NCBI GenBank assembly: GCA_963714325.1
Contig: CAVQOB010000009.1
Coordinates: forward strand, 1-64,000
Reading direction: 5' to 3'
DNA length: 64,000 bases
Origin: CAVQOB01 sp963714325
Lineage (GTDB): Bacteria; Pseudomonadota; Alphaproteobacteria; Rhizobiales; Hyphomicrobiaceae
Shown here: positions 60,831 to 64,000 of the stretch, one piece after another
Numbering within the stretch: the stretch's first letter is position 1
Layout of the letters: each line of letters begins with the position of its first letter
The notes under the pieces: model-generated
Database searches by the model: none
What the model saw: the letters and a program-made list of their open reading frames with translations, nothing else
What the model was told of the DNA's origin: nothing
Position numbers and translations under genes: made by a program

Positions 60831-62954
60831 CTAAATACTGGCCGACTTGGCGATTTTGATGGCGAAGGCGTAGTCAACGGCAATTTCCTTTAGCTGCTCA
60901 AAGCGGCCGGAAGCGCCACCGTGACCACCCTCCATATTGGTCTTGAGAAGGATCATGTTGTGCGAAGTATTGAGCTCGCGTAGCCGTGCAACCCATTTTG
61001 CCGGCTCCCAATAGGTCACGCGGGGATCAGTTAAGCCGCCATAGGCGAAGATGTGTGGATAGGCCCTGGCCGCAACATTCTCGTAGGGCGAGTAGGAATG
61101 GATCACGCCAAACTCCGTTCTCGAGGTGATCGGGTTGCCCCATTCCGGCCATTCCGGTGGTGTCAGCGGGAGTGTGTCGTCGAGCATGGTATTGAGAACG
61201 TCGACGAACGGCACATCGGCGATGATGCCAAGGAAGAGTTCCGGCGCCATATTCGCGACGACACCCATCAACATCCCTCCCGCCGAGCCGCCATTGGCGA
61301 CAATGCGGCCGCGCTTCGTGTAGCCAGTAGCGATCAAGTGCTCGCCTGCGGTAATAAAATCGGTGAACGTATTGAGCTTCGTTTCCTTCTTGCCGCCGGT
61401 GTACCAGCGGTAGCCCTTGTCTTTCCCGCCACGAATGTGTGCGATAGCGAAGATGAAGCCGCGATCGACCAGTGAAAGCCGCGCCGTGGAGAAGCTCGCG
61501 GGGATAGAGATGCCATAGCTGCCGTACCCGTAGAGGAACAACGGTGCGGTCCCATCGAGTGGCGTGTCACGATGATAGAGGATGGAAACGGGCACCAATT
61601 CGCCGTCTTTCGCCGGAGCAAAGAGCCGGCGCGTGACGTAGTCAGCGGCGTCGTGTCCGCTCGGGATGTCCTGGCGCTTACGAAGTGAGCGTGTCCGCGC
61701 CACCATCTCGTAGTCATAGACTTCCGCTGGTGTCGTCATCGACGAATAGGTGAACCGTAGTGTCTCAGTATCGTATTCATATCCTGAGGCGATCCCAAGC
61801 GAGTAGGCTTCCTCGTCGAATGAGATTGAATGCGTGTCTGCATCGGAAAATCGGGTAATCACTATGCGCGGCAGGCTGTCCTCGCGCTCCAGTCGGACGA
61901 AATGATCCTTGAACGCGATGGTCTCCAGGATCAGTCGGCCTGGCTCGTGTGCGACGAGTTCGGTCCAGTTCCTTTCACTCGGGTCGCTAATCGGGGCGGA
62001 GCAAATGCGGAAATCTTCGGCGCCATCCGAATTTGTTGTGATAATCAACCGATCGCCGTGGTGCTCGACCCCATACTCATGCCCGAACCTGCGTGCAGCA
62101 ATCAGCCGGATCGGTTTTAGCGGTGCTTCGGCATCGATAAGGTGAACCTCTGTCGTCTGGTGATCATGCACGTCGATGCTGATGAAGCGGCCGGACTGCG
62201 TTTTGCCGAGGCCGACATAGAAGCCGACATCCTTTTCTTCGTAGACCAGCACGTCATCGCGGACTTCGGTGCCGAGCACATGCCGCCACACCGAAAGCGG
62301 GCGGTGGTTGTCATCGAGCCGGACATAGAAGAGTGTTCGGCTGTCGCTAGCCCACACGACCGCGCGCGTGTCCGGGATGGAATCTGGCAGATCCTGTCCG
62401 CTGGCAAGATCACGCACGCGGAGCGTGAACAATTCCGATCCTTTATTGTCAATCGCATAAGCGAGCAACCTGTGATCCGGACTGTGCACCGCAGTCCCGA
62501 GCTGCCAGTATGCTTGGCCCTCGGCTTCCTTGTTGCCGTCGAGAAGCACCGTTTCGGCAGTGCCATCGCGCCGCTGGCGCATGACGCGCGGGTACTGCCC
62601 GCCCGACACGAAACTCGTGTAATAGGCCCACGGTCCGTCAGGTGTTGGAACTGAGCTGTCATCTTCCTTGATCCGGCCCTTCATTTCAGCGAACAGTTGT
62701 TCTTGGAGTGGGCTCGTGTCCGCGAGTGCCGCTACCATGTGGGCATTCTCAGCCTCAAGATGCTGCCGGATCTCAGCGTCGAGAAGACTGGGATCGCGCA
62801 TGACATCCTGCCAGTTGTCGGCTCGCAACCAGCCATAGTCGTCAACCAGAGTCACACCATGACGGGTTTGGCTCTGCGGGCGTTTGGCCGCACGCGGCGT
62901 AGGGGTCATGGGGGCCAAAGATCTGGGCGTCGAACGCAGTTCGGTATTGGACAT
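60831..62954 (-). CDS. ptrB: Oligopeptidase B (S9A prolyl-oligopeptidase family)
   Basis: About 707 residues from the ATG at 62954 (GGAGAGG 11 bases upstream; the frame is open to 63032). The N-terminal propeller begins with VDDYGWLRADNWQDVM. The C-terminal hydrolase has the catalytic Ser in ANGGSAGGMLMG, the lid-side LYGYGSYGIS and ARIRGG-type AHIRGGKDKGY, and the catalytic His in NMEGGHGGASGR. It cleaves short peptides after Arg or Lys in the cytoplasm. The gene is followed by nothing on its strand within 470 bp. Confidence 0.92.
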   Translation of the reverse strand: MSNTELRSTPRSLAPMTPTPRAAKRPQSQTRHGVTLVDDYGWLRADNWQDVMRDPSLLDAEIRQHLEAENAHMVAALADTSPLQEQLFAEMKGRIKEDDSSVPTPDGPWAYYTSFVSGGQYPRVMRQRRDGTAETVLLDGNKEAEGQAYWQLGTAVHSPDHRLLAYAIDNKGSELFTLRVRDLASGQDLPDSIPDTRAVVWASDSRTLFYVRLDDNHRPLSVWRHVLGTEVRDDVLVYEEKDVGFYVGLGKTQSGRFISIDVHDHQTTEVHLIDAEAPLKPIRLIAARRFGHEYGVEHHGDRLIITTNSDGAEDFRICSAPISDPSERNWTELVAHEPGRLILETIAFKDHFVRLEREDSLPRIVITRFSDADTHSISFDEEAYSLGIASGYEYDTETLRFTYSSMTTPAEVYDYEMVARTRSLRKRQDIPSGHDAADYVTRRLFAPAKDGELVPVSILYHRDTPLDGTAPLFLYGYGSYGISIPASFSTARLSLVDRGFIFAIAHIRGGKDKGYRWYTGGKKETKLNTFTDFITAGEHLIATGYTKRGRIVANGGSAGGMLMGVVANMAPELFLGIIADVPFVDVLNTMLDDTLPLTPPEWPEWGNPITSRTEFGVIHSYSPYENVAARAYPHIFAYGGLTDPRVTYWEPAKWVARLRELNTSHNMILLKTNMEGGHGGASGRFEQLKEIAVDYAFAIKIAKSASI

Positions 62955-63126
62955 GGGGTGTACAGCCTCTCCGGGCGACAACGAACGTTCTTTGCGAGAC
63001 AATGGCCTGACTTCTTTTGGGGACTTGAACATGGGGACCTCTCATGGACTGAGATCCACACTTCAACGGTCAATTCGGGCTCACAGCGGTCGGTAGTGCG
63101 GCATCGAACCGGCGACGACGTGTTCT

Positions 63127-63552
63127 TCATGTGGCGCCAGGATGGGCCGGCTTAGGTTTGAATTGCAAGGCGACACCATTGATGCAGTAGCGCAAACCTG
63201 TCGGTGCCGGGCCATCGGGAAAAACGTGGCCGAGATGTGCGTCGCAAGTCCGGCAACGGACCTCGGTGCGGCGCATGAATAGCGAACTATCGTCATGTTC
63301 GCTGACGGCCCCCGCTTCGATCGGCGCGACATAGCTCGGCCAACCCGTCCCGCTGTCGAACTTGGCTGCGGTCTCGAAGAGTGGCGCGCCACAACAGACG
63401 CAGGCGAACACACCAGCGCGCTTTTCCCCATTCTGCGGTGACGTAAAGGCCGGCTCTGTCCCATGTTTCCGCGTCACCTTGAACGCCTCGGGCGATAGTT
63501 GTTGACGCCATTCGGCTTCGGTCTTGACGATTTTCTGGGTTGGTTCGGTCAT
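63127..63552 (-). CDS. msrB: Peptide-methionine (R)-S-oxide reductase
   Basis: 141 residues from the ATG at 63552; an extension to 63594 is possible but atypical. The zinc-binding pairs CVCC and CRTC, the substrate motif SGTGWPSY and the catalytic Cys in LRYCINGVALQFKP are all present. It repairs methionine-R-sulfoxide with thioredoxin. It lies 172 bp upstream of the oligopeptidase on the same strand. Confidence 0.95.
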   Translation of the reverse strand: MTEPTQKIVKTEAEWRQQLSPEAFKVTRKHGTEPAFTSPQNGEKRAGVFACVCCGAPLFETAAKFDSGTGWPSYVAPIEAGAVSEHDDSSLFMRRTEVRCRTCDAHLGHVFPDGPAPTGLRYCINGVALQFKPKPAHPGAT

Positions 63553-63594
63553 GGCATCCTCAGTGCGTGGCCAATGCCTAATATATGGCGTCAA

Positions 63595-64000
63595 TTGCGG
63601 ACCAACAGTCTAGCAACTAGTTGCTCCATTGGCCTATGGCTTCACCCCAGCGAACTTCTCGTGATCCGTAGTGGATGCCGCCGATGCGCCATCGCCGGAT
63701 CGTTGCTCCATGGCAACAAAGAAGCAAGTTAGGAATTTAACACCTTGGAAGTCATAACAAAAACATCAACGCAGTTATGTCGCGCAAGTGCAACTTGCAG
63801 AATAGTTGGCGTCCAATGGCCTCAATAACTACTCTGAAAGTTTATCATGTAGGGAAATGCAGCGATGTTGCTTGAATAAGACTTGCGAATTTTGTTGATG
63901 TGCAAGATAAGAGCAACTGATTTGCATTGTTTCACGTGTGATCATTGCAATATTGCTTGGAGATTTGCGGCGGCGGCGCGCACACATCGAGCCATTGGCT
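63595..64000. other. AT-richer intergenic region at the window end
   Basis: No gene is supported in about 400 bp. A perfect 10-bp palindrome GCAATATTGC is at 63947-63956, just behind TTTCACGTGTGAT. It may belong to the control region of a gene beyond the window. No tRNA found. Confidence 0.4.

Overview
The window looks like a chromosomal segment of a GC-rich alphaproteobacterium, most likely Hyphomicrobiales (the rhizobial order). The basis is gene content: a GbcA-type Rieske oxygenase, the phnW-phnA-phnY phosphonate route, DMGDH-like flavoproteins, many ABC and TRAP importers, class I PHA synthase and bactofilin. The genus cannot be decided from what is visible. No rRNA, tRNA or CRISPR array was seen.

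Layout. 1-9.2 kb: a frameshifted redoxin cut by the window edge, a polysaccharide deacetylase divergent from a bactofilin, an RsmB-type rRNA methyltransferase, an unusual methyltransferase/ATP-grasp fusion, an FAD amine oxidase, and an overlapping L-ATC-hydrolase/RidA-like pair. 9.3-29.1 kb, minus strand: a roughly 20-kb gene train for 2-aminoethylphosphonate (AEP) and related amines. In transcription order it is phnW, phnA, phnY, a Rieske oxygenase, an FAD amine oxidase, an AEP-type ABC importer (binding protein, ATPase, fused permease), a PbfA-like PLP lyase, a glutamine-synthetase-like ligase, an aldehyde dehydrogenase and an iron alcohol dehydrogenase. A LysR regulator diverges from phnW, and a Na/Pi transporter lies behind it. 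AEP, hydroxy-AEP and possibly N-methylated AEP would all converge on phosphonoacetaldehyde, which PhnY and PhnA turn into acetate and phosphate.

A 3,989-bp mobile element (21068-25056) with 22-bp perfect terminal inverted repeats and 8-bp target duplications splits the Rieske gene. It encodes an IS1-type DDE transposase and six same-strand passenger genes, including an XRE/ImmA-IrrE regulator-protease and a ~200-residue partner. The partner gene is preceded by a nested palindrome that resembles the element's own ends.

32-47.6 kb: a DMT exporter and an FAD-GcvT demethylating dehydrogenase on the minus strand. Facing away on the plus strand is a long operon with a complete branched-chain-type ABC importer, a GAF protein, two tandem paralogous amidohydrolases and a complete spermidine/putrescine-type ABC importer. 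This looks like uptake and hydrolysis of an amide or peptide-like compound. 47.7-52.7 kb: an FAD aromatic hydroxylase with DUF2783 partner, a maleylacetoacetate isomerase and a TRAP permease pair with no binding protein. 52.9-64 kb: TrpG/PabA, PHA synthase, a 1,619-residue modular protein (CDP-glycerol-transferase-like part plus methyltransferase-like parts, one duplicated), oligopeptidase B and MsrB.

Three genes (redoxin, XRE/ImmA-IrrE, FAD hydroxylase) contain single-base frame slips. Some may be assembly errors, so they should be read with caution.
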